NCBI RefSeq assembly: GCF_000315625.1
Contig: NW_005434527.1
Coordinates: 18,077 to 82,076, forward strand
DNA: 64,000 nucleotides
DNA from: Guillardia theta CCMP2712
Lineage: Eukaryota; Cryptophyceae; Pyrenomonadales; Geminigeraceae
Direction: 5' to 3'
The position numbers and the translations under genes are program-made. A model generated the notes under the pieces. The model did no database searches. It saw nothing but the letters and a program-made list of their open reading frames with translations, and was not told the DNA's origin. This document shows, piece after piece, positions 20,859 through 35,204 of this stretch. The first letter of the stretch is position 1; each line of letters begins with the position of its first letter.

Positions 20859-23452
20859 TCATGCTCCCATGCTTTTGGCTCCAGCCATCTGATGTTTCGC
20901 CATGACTGAGTACATGCCCTGCAACATGCGATAAGGAAGAGAGCACTGAGTGCGGGCAACATGCGATATGGAAGAGCTCTCTCTCTCTCTCTCTCTCTAC
21001 CTGTAGCTTCATGAGCTCTTGATGGGTTCCCTTCTCTACAATCTCTCCATCTTCAAGGACGCAGATACCTGCAGATCACAATGAGGCGACAAATTCAAAC
21101 TTCATGCTCTTCTCACAGGTGGCGTCCTTAATGGTGCTCAGGCGATGTGCGATCACGAGGACAGTTCTTCCCTTCATCAGCCTGTAGCCACTCACATCCT
21201 CCCTGCTCCAAGAGACAGGTACCGGTCGAGCGCCTCTTGCACGGCTCCTTCACTCCTCGCGTCAAGCTGACTTGTAGCTTCATCGAGTATGAGAATCTTC
21301 GGGTCTTTCAGGATGGCTCGCGCGATACTGGGAAGTCAGATTAGTCACTTCCTCTGCCACGCGTTTTGTCGGACCTGAGACGCTGCCTCTGCCCTGCACT
21401 TAGTCCGACCTGACTCACCATAGTCTCATACCTAGCAAGGATGTCAGTAACAGAAGAATGAAGAGTGCATGGCAGACCCCTGCGGAAGCTTGTTGATGAA
21501 TTCTTCCGCGTTTGCCTCACGAGCTGCTCGGATCACCTCCTCATCAGTGGCGTGGGGTTTGCCATAGCGAATATTGTCCGCCACAGAGCCATGAAAGAGC
21601 ATCGGCTCCTGGCTTACCGTCGCCAACTTGCTACGAAGCCACTCCAGGTCGAGTTGGCGGAGATCGCGACCATCAAGCTAATCGTGCGTGTGAGGTCAAG
21701 TACAAGGGAGGTGGGAGGGAGTGGAGGACAGTCTGAAGCCAAAAGAACACAAGGAAGCAATGAAGAGCACATGAGGAACGGGTATTCGGGACATGTTAGC
21801 GAAATGACAACCTTAATGTGCCCGGAGTCAGGATCGTAGAATCGCTGGAGCAGAACAGCAATGGTGGACTTGCCGTTACCGCTGCCTCCTACGAGCGCTG
21901 TAATGGTGCCGGGATTGAGGGTGAGGTTGAGTCCCCTTATCACTGTGACATCAGGTCTCGTTGGGTATGAGAAGAAGACGTTCTGCAGCTCGAGGGTGCC
22001 ATGGATACTGTTTGGTTGGCTGCCTCTGCCTCGTTCAATGAGAGGCTGACGACGAAGAGTGCCAAAAACCTTGGAGGCGGACGCGAGAGCTCGTTGCTGC
22101 TCGTTGAGTATCTGCATGAGACTTCCAAGGGCGTTCCCAATCTTCCAGCTGTACTGCATGAACTGCATCATGTTCTCCAGGGTGATTCTTCCCTGCGCCA
22201 CAAGAGATCCGCCATAGTACATTCCGCCAGCAGACAACATGAGGTTGACAGCATTGAAGAAGAGATGCGCTCCTCCCGTGAAGATACGATACTCGTTCTC
22301 CATCACGTACTGTTGCATCATCCTCTCCTCATACCTCTCGCTCTCCTTGCCTTCCGCACAGAATGATTGAACTGTTCTGGCGTTGTTGAGAACCTCAGAG
22401 GCGATTGCCGCTGTTTCTCGAGCTGCTTCATGTGCTCGAATCGCCTTCTTCCGACTTGCTCCCTGTGCTGCAACTGAGGCAATCGAAAGTACTGGAACAG
22501 CTGCGACCACCAAGAGAGTCGCATACGGTGAGATAGAAAGGACTTTGTATGCTCCATATACGATGGTAGTCAACGATGTCAAGGTGTTGGTGATCTGGTC
22601 AGTCACTGCCTGCTGCATTCTCACCACATCCTCGCCCATCATGGACATGAGCTGGCCTTTGCTGTTTGCATCAAAGAAACCTATCTCCTGTTGAAGCATG
22701 GCAGCATACAGCTTGATCCTCAGTTTCTGCCGAATGCGTTCGGCCAGAGTTGCCATGAGAAAGTGTCTTGTTCCATCCAGCAGAATGATCGCTCCTTGAA
22801 GAAGCATGAATGTGTAAATAGGGGCTTTCAAGGGTAACTTTTCTCGACAAGCTGTCATGACGCCAGAAAACGCTGAAGGGAGATACAGGTTGAGGAGAGT
22901 GAATGTTAGCGTGACCGCTATGGCTGCCGCAAGGAAAAACCATTCACCATCGAGAATGCTGAACAAGTCATAGAAGCTAACGGGCTCTTCCTCGTCGCTG
23001 AGTGAAGAAGCCGGTTGCTGCTGGTGTCCTCCCTGCATTGTTGGAAGACCTGTTCCTGGTTCGCAAATCGCATCGTTACTCTGTCCTGATAGCTGCAAGC
23101 ACAGCACTGAAGACGCCCCTGCTGCCAGCAAGCTTGCCAATCGTGATCCTGATGTATCACATGACCAGTTTTGGTCGTCATGGTGATGATTCTCGTGACT
23201 TTTGTTTTTGAACGTTCCCGAGGTCTTAAGATGTTTGGTCTTCTCCAGATCTGAAGGGGATTGAAAAATGTTGGAGATGTGCGGGTGTCTTGAAACCACG
23301 TTGGACGTGGAATAAAGCTGCTTCACGTGATTGAGAAGGATCCTCGATGAAGAGCTGACGGTTACCCTCTGCATTGAAGATAGTGGCAGAAGAGAAGTAG
23401 AACACCACATAGATCGTGCAAGCAGTGATATTCTTGAATGTGGAAACATCAT
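20859..23452 (-). CDS. ABCB-type half ABC transporter (organellar/TAP-like)
   Basis: Half transporter: one transmembrane domain followed by one nucleotide-binding domain. The TMD (about residues 170-460) includes [20 protein letters not shown] and [15 protein letters not shown], typical of TAP/ABCB8-10 subfamilies. [14 protein letters not shown] (Walker A, about residue 523), [19 protein letters not shown] (Q-loop), LSAGQRQR signature (normally LSGGQ), [12 protein letters not shown] (Walker B), IAHRLST (H-loop). After an intron containing a (CT)n tract, the last exon reads [19 protein letters not shown] and stops at 20859. The first exon runs 23452-about 21830. The Ser/Arg-rich N-terminus suggests mitochondrion or plastid, not resolved. 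Substrate unknown. The 3' end abuts the convergent kinase gene. Confidence 0.9.
20975..20998. repeat. (CT)n microsatellite
   Basis: About 12 CT units inside the last intron of the ABC transporter gene. It is flanked by a direct repeat GCAACATGCGATA-GGAAGAG (about 20921 and 20957). Confidence 0.9.
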
Positions 23453-25634
<2,182 letters not shown>

Positions 25635-26134
25635 ATTTCCCAACACTTAACTAACAGAGTTTTGTATTTTGTTTCCATCTAGATCTTTCCTAATAGAGCT
25701 CGACATAGTATTGTACCATTTGCGTGTAGTTTCATTGATTTGGAATAGTTGTATGGAAGTTTTGACTAACTCTGCAAAACCCTAAACTTTAGATAAAATT
25801 TTAAGGTTTCCTTCCAGACCTATTTTTCTCTCCATCACGCTTGACGGAGTGTCATGGCCTAGATGTTGCAAGAACATTTGCTGTGAGTTACGGTACGGTC
25901 CGACAGTCGATGTGAAACAGCATGTTACAGTAGTGCTGGCCGGTATGAGGATCAAAGTCTGAACTTTGAGTAAACCGTAGCCGAGCGTCCACTACTGTTG
26001 CTCGTACTGATTTTTAACTTAACTTTGAGTAAAGGACTGTTGCCCAGCATTCCCGCAAAGCAAGGCGGCATGCACATGATGAACGATGTCTTATTTGCTG
26101 CTGTATCTCTATTCGTCTCCTTCACTCTCTCTCT
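25635..26134. repeat. intergenic region with two island motifs
   Basis: The tubulin 3' flank, then a short island holding GAACTTTGAGTAAACC (25961-25976) and, 45 bp on, TTTTTAACTTAACTTTGAGTAAAG (26011-26034): two direct copies of the motif seen in the other GC-rich islands. They are separated by CGTAGCCGAGCGTCCACTAC. No gene is visible. Confidence 0.55.
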
Positions 26135-27558
26135 ATGAACTTCCCTCTTGTTTCCTTTGTCTTTCTCTGCTCTCTTATTCAAACGAAATCCGTCTCTTCG
26201 CGGCATGTGCAAGATGTAATTCGAGCCATATCTCCGCCGGGCGTAGGACCACGAAGCGAGGAATTTGGTCCTAGGCGTGCGCTGGGAAGCACGGACATAG
26301 ATGGGAGAGGCGTACAGCATACTGTGTCTGTCTGTGGCCCTTTCATGTTCTTGGAAGACGCATTGCTTCCACGAGGTTTTGCTTCCCTTCAGTACTTTTC
26401 AGGCTATTGAGAACATTTCAGGAAAAATGCCGCCTCTGGGCAAGCATCCGCATGCTGGGCTATGTACTGCCACGATCTTGCTGCGAGGAGACTCCATCAA
26501 ACACTGGGATAACATAAGGGACATAGAGGAAACGGCAAAAAGCGGGGGCGTTTTGTGCCTGCACAGTGCCGGAGGCATCGTACATTCTGAGGAAGCTCAT
26601 GATGAGGACAAGGATGAGAGCAGCTTCACGCACATTTTGTACGTGTGGTTCGATCCAGGTAAATGAATGCCGTGTTTAAAATCCAGATTCATCGATTATT
26701 CCAGGAATTCATAGAAGTCAATTGATGTTTCCAAGAATTGAAATATTTGAGCCCTGTCAGTTGCCAATGGTATTTCCCCTTCTCTTTCCCTTTCCCCACA
26801 CCCTGTTGATGTCTGAATTGGACTAAACAGATACAAGAAAGAGACATGCGCATACGCTTGTTCATGGGTTCTTACATGGGTCGGACTTCCCCAGTCTCTA
26901 CGTACGACGCTGAGTAAGAACTCTTTGATCCTCATTCGCGTGAGTGACCTCTACTAGCATACTAGTACTCGACTGTCACTTGCCACCCGGGGAAGAGGAG
27001 CATGTCATTTTGATCCCCTCGCGCATGGATGCGGCTATCGTCTTCATTCCGAGGTTCGGAGGGTCAGGCTATTTCGGTGGCTCGAGGACGCCAATATCAG
27101 AGCTGGAAACAGGAATGCTTTCAGCCACTGGCAACTTCATGTCAGTTAGGAGCGCTTCCAGTCTCAGTTTGCATTTTTTCCTCCTTGCTGGCAAGAGTTT
27201 CTCCCTAGAGGAGCGAACTTTCCTTTTGACAGGCCACAGCGGGGCGGTAAGTGGTCATGCTCGGCACCCGCAGCGATTGACCCCAATGCCGACAGGTGCT
27301 TGCTACCAGTGAGGAGAAAGCGAGGAGTTTGATGGAAGACTTCGAGAGAGACCCAGATAACTTTGGAAACTTTTTTGATGTATTGCATCCTTGCGCTTCT
27401 TCTTCTCTAACCTCAAGCAGGAGGAGGCTTGGCACAAAAAGAACGAGGAGCTGGACATGTCCTACCCTGAAGAATCGTCACCACCTTCTCTTACCGATAT
27501 CCCTGACTTTCCAGACCCCGGAGGAAGGCTCAATGTCACATACGATGATTCAGAATGA
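26135..27558 (+). CDS. pirin-like protein with possible signal sequence
   Basis: Bicupin of the pirin family (iron-binding nuclear cofactor or quercetinase in other organisms). The N-terminal half shows VSVCGPFMFLED, then HPHAGL and GGIVHSEE, which supply the four pirin metal ligands (two His of HPH, then His and Glu of HSE). Further exons give LPPGEEEHVILIPSRMDAAIV..., RTFLLTGHSGA and a tail ending YDDSE before TGA at 27556. At least four short introns; the junction near 26385-26430 is not resolved. The ATG at 26135 begins with a hydrophobic stretch (FPLVSFVFLCSLIQTKSVSS), which would send it to the ER or plastid, unusual for pirin. Confidence 0.65.
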
Positions 27559-27764
27559 AAGGTGGAAGGAAGGAGAGAAGAGTCATGGCATTCCAGTTTC
27601 ATAACATACCATTCCAATCATTTACCTCATCTCCAACCTGTACATTCTTATTTTACAGTAGCTAGCCAGATGCTTGGCATCTTATCAGGCGGTTTGTTTG
27701 AGAGCCCCCCGTCCTTGTGGCCTGCTAACATCTACAATATGCTCTAAGGATTCACCTCTGTCTT

Positions 27765-30700
27765 TCAAATATTGCTGCAACCTGAGTCAGCAGGTAGTGG
27801 TCGTATAGAGTCATTCACCTCCAGTTTCGCGATCCCTCGCAGCTGAACTTCTCGATCGGGAGGAATGTAAAATTTCTCCACGCATGTGCCTCCTCTTCTC
27901 GAGATCTCTGTAACTTGCCACCCCAATCTTTCCAGCGAATCATCAAGAACCTAGGGTTGAGTCAAGCTGCAAACAGTTCCAGATGAGATCTCACCCTGTT
28001 TGGTGCAGAGCAGGTTCTCTTGACATGCCCCGAGCCCCCACAATTATTGCAGAGGTATTTGTTCTGGACCTTGTAGTACTTGCCTCTGACTCCTTCTCGC
28101 CGACACCATTCTCCCTTGGTTCGGTTCTCTGGAGCTTGTTTGACTTTGACCGGCTTGGCATGTTTTCTTTTCTTTTCTTTTTCTCCAGTCTTCTCCTGCT
28201 GAGCACTTCACCCCCACTTGAAGCCTGACCATGCCGGAAGGACCGAGAAGTTTTCTTCTTCTTTTTCTTTTCGAGTTTGCGTTCTTCTTCCTGGTCAATG
28301 ACGTCGCTTGCTTGTGAGGTGCAATCGGAAAGCGAGCTGCCTTGCCGCTCTTCTTTCGACAACGCTGAGTTTGCTTGCGCATGTTCCGCGCTCTTCCAAC
28401 CTGCGTCTGCAAATGCGTCGGTCACCACGGAAGGGAGCGAGCTTCCCATCAGTTCTTCCGCAGCCGAAGTTCCTTCGCTCTCGTAGACCGCGCGGACCAT
28501 CTCGGCTCTGAATTGCTCCAATCTTGAAAGCCCTGGCTGCTTGGGATCCACCTTACGTGGATGGCAGCTCAAGCTCCGCAGTCGACTAGGCCTCTCGACA
28601 ACATCTTCGCCGGCATGGTTGGACTTATATTTTGTTGACTGCCCGGAAAATGACTGCACTGCCTGAGACTTTCTCACCCTCGAGACGGAACTTGAGGGCG
28701 TCATGTCGTCACTCTCAAGTTGCAAGTTGTCATTCGTCATCTTCCATTCATCCTCACTCTCCCATGTCGATGTTTCCTTCTCCAAAGATGACAAATCTTC
28801 GCGAGTCTCTCTGCGCGTGGGCTTGACAGTCAGTCCGAGCTCTTCCAATGCTTTCTTGTTCTGCTCGATTCTTCGAAATCTGTCTTGCTCATAATTGCAT
28901 GCTGCTTCTGAATCGCGCTTGTCTGCTTGGTCGTGATCCTGTTCCATCTCGTCGTTACTTACAGGACTCTTATTGACATTTACTTGAGATTCATTCCCGA
29001 CCACCTCAGCTTTTCTCGGAGAATTCACGCACATGACCTTGCAAGTGAGTAGAGCGGCCAAGAGAAAGTTGTTGATAGACATTTGCTGCTGCAATTTGTC
29101 CTGTAAGATAGAACAATCATTGCAACGCTTGACAGGTAGGGTTGTCACATTCCGCGAAAAGACAACTTTAGCGAACTCATTGTCAAGTAGAAAACGATCG
29201 CAAGCTTGGAGAAGAGACTCCACTGAAATAGGTTTGACGACTGAATCAAAATTCGCTTGTTTAAATTCATCACATGTGGAACTTGCATTCAAGATAGTTG
29301 GCTCATTATTCTTCAAATTTTGTTTTGTGGCATCCAGAGAAGGAGTATTATTTTGTTCTGCTGCTATATCATCAAGCGTCTTGGTATCCATATCTCTCTG
29401 GCTTTTGGTCATTTCGGAATTGCGCTGTGTGACTTTCTGATCCTTTAAGTGGTGATCAGAGCAATGAGAATCTTGTGCGCGAAGTACTGGACCAAGACTT
29501 TTATCGTCTTCGCTTTCAACGACCATCTTCTGAGTATCAGTCTCCCAGTCAATCATCATACCCTTCAGCTCAGGCGTCGGAACTTGAGATTTCAAGGTCT
29601 CCCTGTTGCAATGCGTTTCAAACTGGAAGCTCTTCGCTTCTCGGCTAACGGAAGAGCTCAAGGCTGTTGAACTGTTTACTCTCTTCTGCTCACACCGTTC
29701 GACGCTTGATACATCATTGCAGCCAACCATGCTCTCGTCGTTATCTGACTCGCTGCTAAAAACATAGTCCATGTCGTCAAAGCTGATTTTGCGACTGTGA
29801 TCAAGTGGTGGTTCAGATCGAAACGACTTCTCGGAGGGAGCTGAGCAAGGACGATTCAACTTTCCTTTCTGGGAGCTTTGGAGGTCCTTCTTGGGTTCCA
29901 GCGATTCTCTTATCTTCCTTACCGGCGTCTTGAGAAACCTGAACGTGGGAGTGAGCATCCATTTCTCAAATTCTGACTGATCTTGAGGCTTGTCAACTGG
30001 AACCCTTCTGGGAGGACTTGTCAGGAAGCTCGTGTGAGGCGTGTCTGTGTTCAAACAAGCGTTTTCCGGAAGGCTGTTGGCTGTTGCGCTCTCTTCACCT
30101 GCAGAGGATGAATCCTTCTGCAAAAACCTTCTGCGGAACGAATGGAAATCGTGATCTTCAGGCCTTGATTTTTGATTTTTGTTGAAATCTTCCAACTTCA
30201 ATGTCTTGAGGAGATGATTCCTCATATTTGCCGAAGTCTGTTTCACAATCTCCCGCGCATGTTCGGGGAATTTTTCAGCGACCTGAGAGACAGCTTGTTT
30301 CCCGCAACTGCGCACAGCAACTGAAGGATCATTCAAGGCCTTGACGACCAGACGAGAGATATTCTCAATGTGAGCAGTCAGCTCCTTGTCACTTCGATTT
30401 CTAAGCGTTTGGATAAGGACACTCGCGCAGCAATGCCTTACAACCCCGTGAGATGAGACAAACCTCCTTTGAGTCTTTTTACCTGAGAGGGAGATGCAAA
30501 TCTTGAAACCCCCGATCCAGTTCGATCAAGACATTGGCAAGGTTCAAGTAATCAGCTATGGAATGAATACAATCCCATGAAGCCGAGGAGATCACTTTGA
30601 CCTTCAAAACTTGAGCTTAGACAAGACAGTAGATTTGAGTTGTGCACAAGAACTCACTGTCACGTATGTCAGTTGGAGCAAACTTGATAGGAGAACAGAT

Positions 30701-31242
30701 GGATATGAGTCAAAAGCTTTTCCTATATTTTGAATACAAGCAGTGATTGTACCTTTTCATCGTGATCAGAACGAACCAAAGAGAAACAGACACAGAATCG
30801 ACTTACCACAGGTTTCTTTGACCAGACTAGACCTCTTGTCTAGCAATTGTTCACATATCATCGGGACGAACTTGCAGAACAAGTTCACAGGAGTGTGTTG
30901 AACACTGTATCACGGGTCACACCAACTATTTTGCTTGCTCACGGGATATTTGACCTCACACCGCCGGGAAGCTGCCCTGTTTCAATCTCTTTGAGCACTT
31001 TCGGAATTTCTTGTATTGCCTTCACTCTCTGCGAAACTCCTGAATCAAAAACGAATTTCCTCGCCAAATACAAACCATAGCCCAGTCAACATTTCGCTCA
31101 GCTAACGAAGTTTCAATGTTCTGCACCCTTGACTCCCACAACTGAACACCCTGCAACCAATCAAGGTCGATTCGAACTGGAAAATGGAGAGCACATTCAA
31201 GGCATTCGTATCCTCTTTGGTTGACTCCGAGAACTTGGCTGC
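27765..31242 (-). CDS. CLASP/TOG-domain protein with C-terminal CCHC zinc knuckle
   Basis: Multi-exon minus-strand gene. The N-terminal exons (31200-30330) form a TOG/CLASP_N HEAT array: VDWAMRVKAIQEIPKVL, FVPMICEQLLDKRSSLVKET, GKAFDSYPSVLLSSLLQL, SASWDCIHSIADYL, then LNDPSVAVRSCGKQAVSQVAEKFPEHA. Such domains bind tubulin. A large exon (30420-about 28050) is Ser/Glu/Lys-rich and mostly disordered, ending in a KKKKKK stretch. Near 28040 another frame gives CNNCGGSGHVKRTC, an exact CX2CX4HX4C knuckle; joining it to the upstream frame needs an intron or frame change I could not place. A last exon reading KFYIPPDREVQLRG ends at 27765. The start is approximate. CLASPs stabilise microtubule plus ends; the knuckle suggests nucleic-acid binding. 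Confidence 0.6.
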
Positions 31243-31383
31243 TGCACAGAAATCAGTATTGTAGTGTTTGAAAATGCGAAGAGACCTCTGATTAACGGTT
31301 GTTTCTGTGTTGCCTTAGCACTGCTTTTCAGTATCCTTACCGATTCCGACGATCTGGAAGCACTCAGAATACATACATGCATG

Positions 31384-31443
31384 GGGAGGGAGGGAGGGAG
31401 GGAGGGAGGGAGGGAGGGAGGGAGGGAGGGAGGGAGGGAGAGG
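31384..31443. repeat. (GGGA)n microsatellite
   Basis: About 14 tandem GGGA units on the plus strand; strongly G-quadruplex-prone. It lies between the CLASP-like gene and the small secreted ORF. Confidence 0.95.
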
Positions 31444-31479
31444 ATGGGAGAGGGCGAGGGTGAACGAGGGCGAGCGGGA

Positions 31480-31875
31480 TTACCCTTTCAAAACGTTGTC
31501 TTGTTTAAGAAAGCCGGTCTGATGTTGCAAGACCTGAGCGTCGGCACCTTTGAGCTCTTCAGTCTCGTCATCCTCAAGGAACTTGCAGGTCTTTTGAAGG
31601 AGAAAGGGAGGTGTTTCCGATCCTCCTCTCAGAGTGCTGCAGCCAAACCCTTGAGGCTTGAGACGCGAGACGGCATTCGCTGATACTAGCTGCGCATCTA
31701 CTGAACTGAAAACTCTTGCGTCCTCAATTAGCTTAGCGATGTCCCACTTGCACGGGCATGACGTGGAGGGATGGCTCGACACAAAGGAGCTTCGCATGGG
31801 AGAGTAGAGTGGATCGACAGGGAGGAGCATAACGACGACACAGATCAAGACCTGGACGAGTCCTGCGCTCTTCAT
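31480..31875 (-). CDS. hypothetical protein with signal peptide
   Basis: 131 aa open frame starting at ATG 31875, with a clear hydrophobic leader (GLVQVLICVVVMLLPVDPLYS) followed by a Ser/Cys-containing region and a charged C-terminus. I recognise no domain. The leader argues for a real secreted or organelle-targeted product, but it could be the first exon of a longer gene or a chance ORF. It is divergent from the diflavin reductase. Confidence 0.4.
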   Translation of the reverse strand: MKSAGLVQVLICVVVMLLPVDPLYSPMRSSFVSSHPSTSCPCKWDIAKLIEDARVFSSVDAQLVSANAVSRLKPQGFGCSTLRGGSETPPFLLQKTCKFLEDDETEELKGADAQVLQHQTGFLKQDNVLKG

Positions 31876-32143
31876 CACAGGGATCTCAGTGGATCAATGC
31901 ACGAGGGACCCCTTCGCCTCCGCTTGACGGGGGCCTCTCGTTCATCTTTATGTGCATGTCTTCATCCTCCAGTGCGTCGAGTCTTCCGCTAGTTGTCACG
32001 CACATGCTGACTAGCAGGAGCATCTCCCATCCTCCCATCCTCCCTCACTCACGCATGGAAGGGCTTTTCCCCGCCATATTTCCTTTTAAATTTTGAAATC
32101 CAACCCAAATTTCGATCAGCGAATGCAGCTCTGAGGCGCAGGA

Positions 32144-35100
32144 ATGCGCTCCATGCGACGCCTGTGGGTGTGGCGGATGCTCATGGCGGCGGTGGCAGGG
32201 AGCGTGGCAGGAGGAGACATGGCGCAGGGAAGGCGGCTCCTGGTTCTATACGGTTCTCAGACAGGAACAGCAGAAGAGATGGCTGTTCATGGGTCATCCA
32301 GGCTTGCGCTTGCTGGTGCAGCTCCAATATGCAAGAGCTTGAGTGAATGCTCGCTTCAAAGTTTGCAGCAGGCAGAAGCTGCTGTCTTTGTCGTGTCAAC
32401 TACCGGAGATGGTGAGGCTCCGTTGACCATGAGACGGTTTTGGATGACCTTGCGAAAGCGGGACCTTGACCAAGCGTGCCTTGCAAATCTCAGTTATGCT
32501 GTGTACGGTTGTGGAGATTCCTCATACCCCAAGTTTAACGCGGTAGCCAGAAGACTTGATATTCGCCTCCAAGCTCTGGGTGCCAAGCGATTGTGTGATG
32601 TAGTGTTGGGTGATGAGCAATCCCCCTTGGGTGTCGCGCAAGGTCATGGCATGTGCTGTTCTCAAATTTGTTTTGAAACTTTTCTTAACAGGACTATCTG
32701 AATGGACGGATCGAATCGCTTCGAAGCTGAAGCTCCTCCATTCTGATCATATGGACAAATACCTGCACACTCATCAGGCTATGAAATATTTTCTTGGCAG
32801 CAGAGATGGAGCATCTGTAAAGCGCAAACCCATGGATTTTTCAGATTATGTGAGTAATTCATGGATGAAGTATAAGTTTTGAAATAGGCACAGGAAGAAA
32901 CTGTCCATTCGCTTTCTTTGTGCTCACAAATCGTTCTCTTTGCCAATGGCAACCCACTCTCCAAACAAATGTGCAGTGGAACAAAGAACGGTGAAATTTC
33001 TGTCCGCTTGCGTTGACGGTCTGAGCAAGTTCCAGCATTTTCTTTGCTGCGACTGGCAGGATTGAGTTTTTCCTATTTTGATACGTCTCTCGATCAGGAG
33101 ATCAGAGAGAGTTTGACCAGACGCTTTCAAGTGAATCCGCCGTTTGTGTGCGGAAATGGATCTATCCTTGTCAGCAGAGACGAGCTGAGAGCATTGGAAG
33201 AGAACATAACACTTGGAGAGCTATCCTTACAGAGGTTGATGTGCTTCCAAGAACCAGGAGATAGATATGAGAGGTCACTGAATGATGACCTGAGGGCTGG
33301 AGATTGTGGAGAGAACAGAACTCAACACATGTGGGACTCTGAATCGATTTCGAACCATATACCAGGCATCAGAGAATCTATCTTGAAAGGTCTTTTGAAA
33401 GGAATTTTACACTACATCTGATGCTCTTTGATTCTTTTCCCGGCTTCCAGCGACTGTCAAATTTGTCAGCACGCTTACAAAAGGAAGGGATTTCGATGTC
33501 AACGACGTTAGACACGTTGAACTGAAACTCCCAAATGGTCCGTTCGATCAGTGCCAGATCTTATTCTAACAACAATGGAAGAATACAGGTACAAAGCTGG
33601 AAATGTTGCGCTTATCATGCCAAGGAATCGGCCATGTTGCACTGAACGCTTCTTACGTTTGCTCCGCCTGAATGGTGTCTGAAGGCTCACGCGAATTGGA
33701 TGCTGAACTTGCAGCAGGCAACACAATCATTGATAGCATCAATGTATCCAACTCTTCCTTTGATTTCTTGCTCAACCGCTTGAATTTCCGTCTTCCTTGT
33801 ACAGTGCGAGAAATCGTTTCTTCACAGCTTGTAGCCTTTATCTCCTTTGTTCACAAGCACTAAGTTCCTGAAGGATCTTGAGGGGCGGCCGCAGCCCTAT
33901 CTCCTGCATCTACTGTCCTATTTTGCTGATGACGCCGAAGAGGCCGAAAGACTCGCTTACTTTGCTAGCACGGTCAGCCAACACCTTGTGTTATCTTCAA
34001 GATTCTAATGTGAAGCAGGAAGGCGTGGAAGACAGAATCGAATACTGTGAAAAGACGAAAAGGACTATCCTCAATGTTCTTGAAGATTTCCCTTCTCTCT
34101 GTAAAGCGGGTACTTCCTTAAGATTTCCCCATGGGACTGCCATAGTGCTGCCATAACGGTACGTCAGATTTCAGTCATCTTCTTGCAATACTTCCCCGGC
34201 TTCAACCGCGAGCGTATTCGATTGCATCTTCGCCATTAGCTCACAGGCAAGCACAGCATTTTTTGAGATCTCACTCATTGTTTTGTTAATCAGTCAAGAG
34301 CTACATTTCTGTATTGTTGTTGTCGAGTATCGATCACCTCTTGGACGGAGTCTGAAGAAGGGTGTGTGCTCAAGCTACGTGTCTGGTCTGGTACATGTAG
34401 TCACATACATTCACTGACAGATGATCTGATCCCATCTTGTCAGGAGCGATTTGACTGTCTCCCTGCTGCCATCTTTCCTGATTTTGGTTGCGGCCTGGCG
34501 TTCAATTTCTTCAAACCAGCAATTGTGATTGCTGCTGGATCTGGGATCGCACCGTGAGTCTGCAGCAGAGGAAGCATTCAGAGGAGACTTGAATGTTGAC
34601 ACAAGCCTGTTGACAGCTTCAGGGGAATCTTGTGGGAGCGGAAGATGATGAAAGAACAGAGCCTTCCCGTTTGCTCTGTGCTCGCCATTGTTGGCTTTCG
34701 CTACAGGTGAATGCTTTTTTAGGATCGAGCCACTGATGCATTGCCTTGCAGAAAGGCAGATTACATGTACGAAAAAGATTGGGAAGAGCTCTTCAGCAAT
34801 GACCATGATGCCGTGCTGAAGCTTGCGTATACTGTTTCCCAGCCGCGGAAGTTTACTAATATATTTCACAGATTCTCTCGCGACGGGAAGCAAAAGGAGT
34901 ATGTCCAACACAAGATTGCTCTGTTCTCAGATGAAATCTGGGACGCTCTGACGTCGTTTCTCGATTTTGTCAGCCTTGAGCTCAGATCATCGCAGGCGGG
35001 GAGCTGTTATTTACGTCGCAGGATCTGCTGGGGCTATGCCAAGAGCTGTCGAGGAAGCTTTCATCAAGGCATCAGGCGAGCAGAGCACCTCGTGGTGGTT

Positions 35101-35204
35101 AAAAGTGCTAGCAGGTGGCGGCCGAGCGGATACGAGACCCGCGCAGCCTGGAGCAGTGGACACATGAACTCAAGACCAAGCGACTGAGGGTTGAGAGCTG
35201 GTAG
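32144..35204 (+). CDS. NADPH-dependent diflavin oxidoreductase (Tah18/NDOR1 type)
   Basis: The Tah18 family passes electrons from NADPH via FAD and FMN to the Dre2/anamorsin Fe-S protein in cytosolic Fe-S assembly. The flavodoxin-like FMN domain starts with LLVLYGSQTGTAEEMA, then VVSTTGDGEAP and YAVYGCGDSSYPKFN. FAD-domain exons (33000-34150) follow. NADPH-domain pieces include IVIAAGSGIAPFRG (about 34530), RKADYMYEKDWEEL, and GAVIYVAGSAGAMPRAVEEAF. The end RLRVESW plus TAG at 35202 is the typical C-terminal aromatic. At least seven introns. To reach the RLRVESW frame a 46-nt GC-AG intron (35069-35114) fits. ATG 32219 (MAQGRR) gives the usual length; ATG 32144 adds a basic/hydrophobic 25 aa leader. 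Confidence 0.8.
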
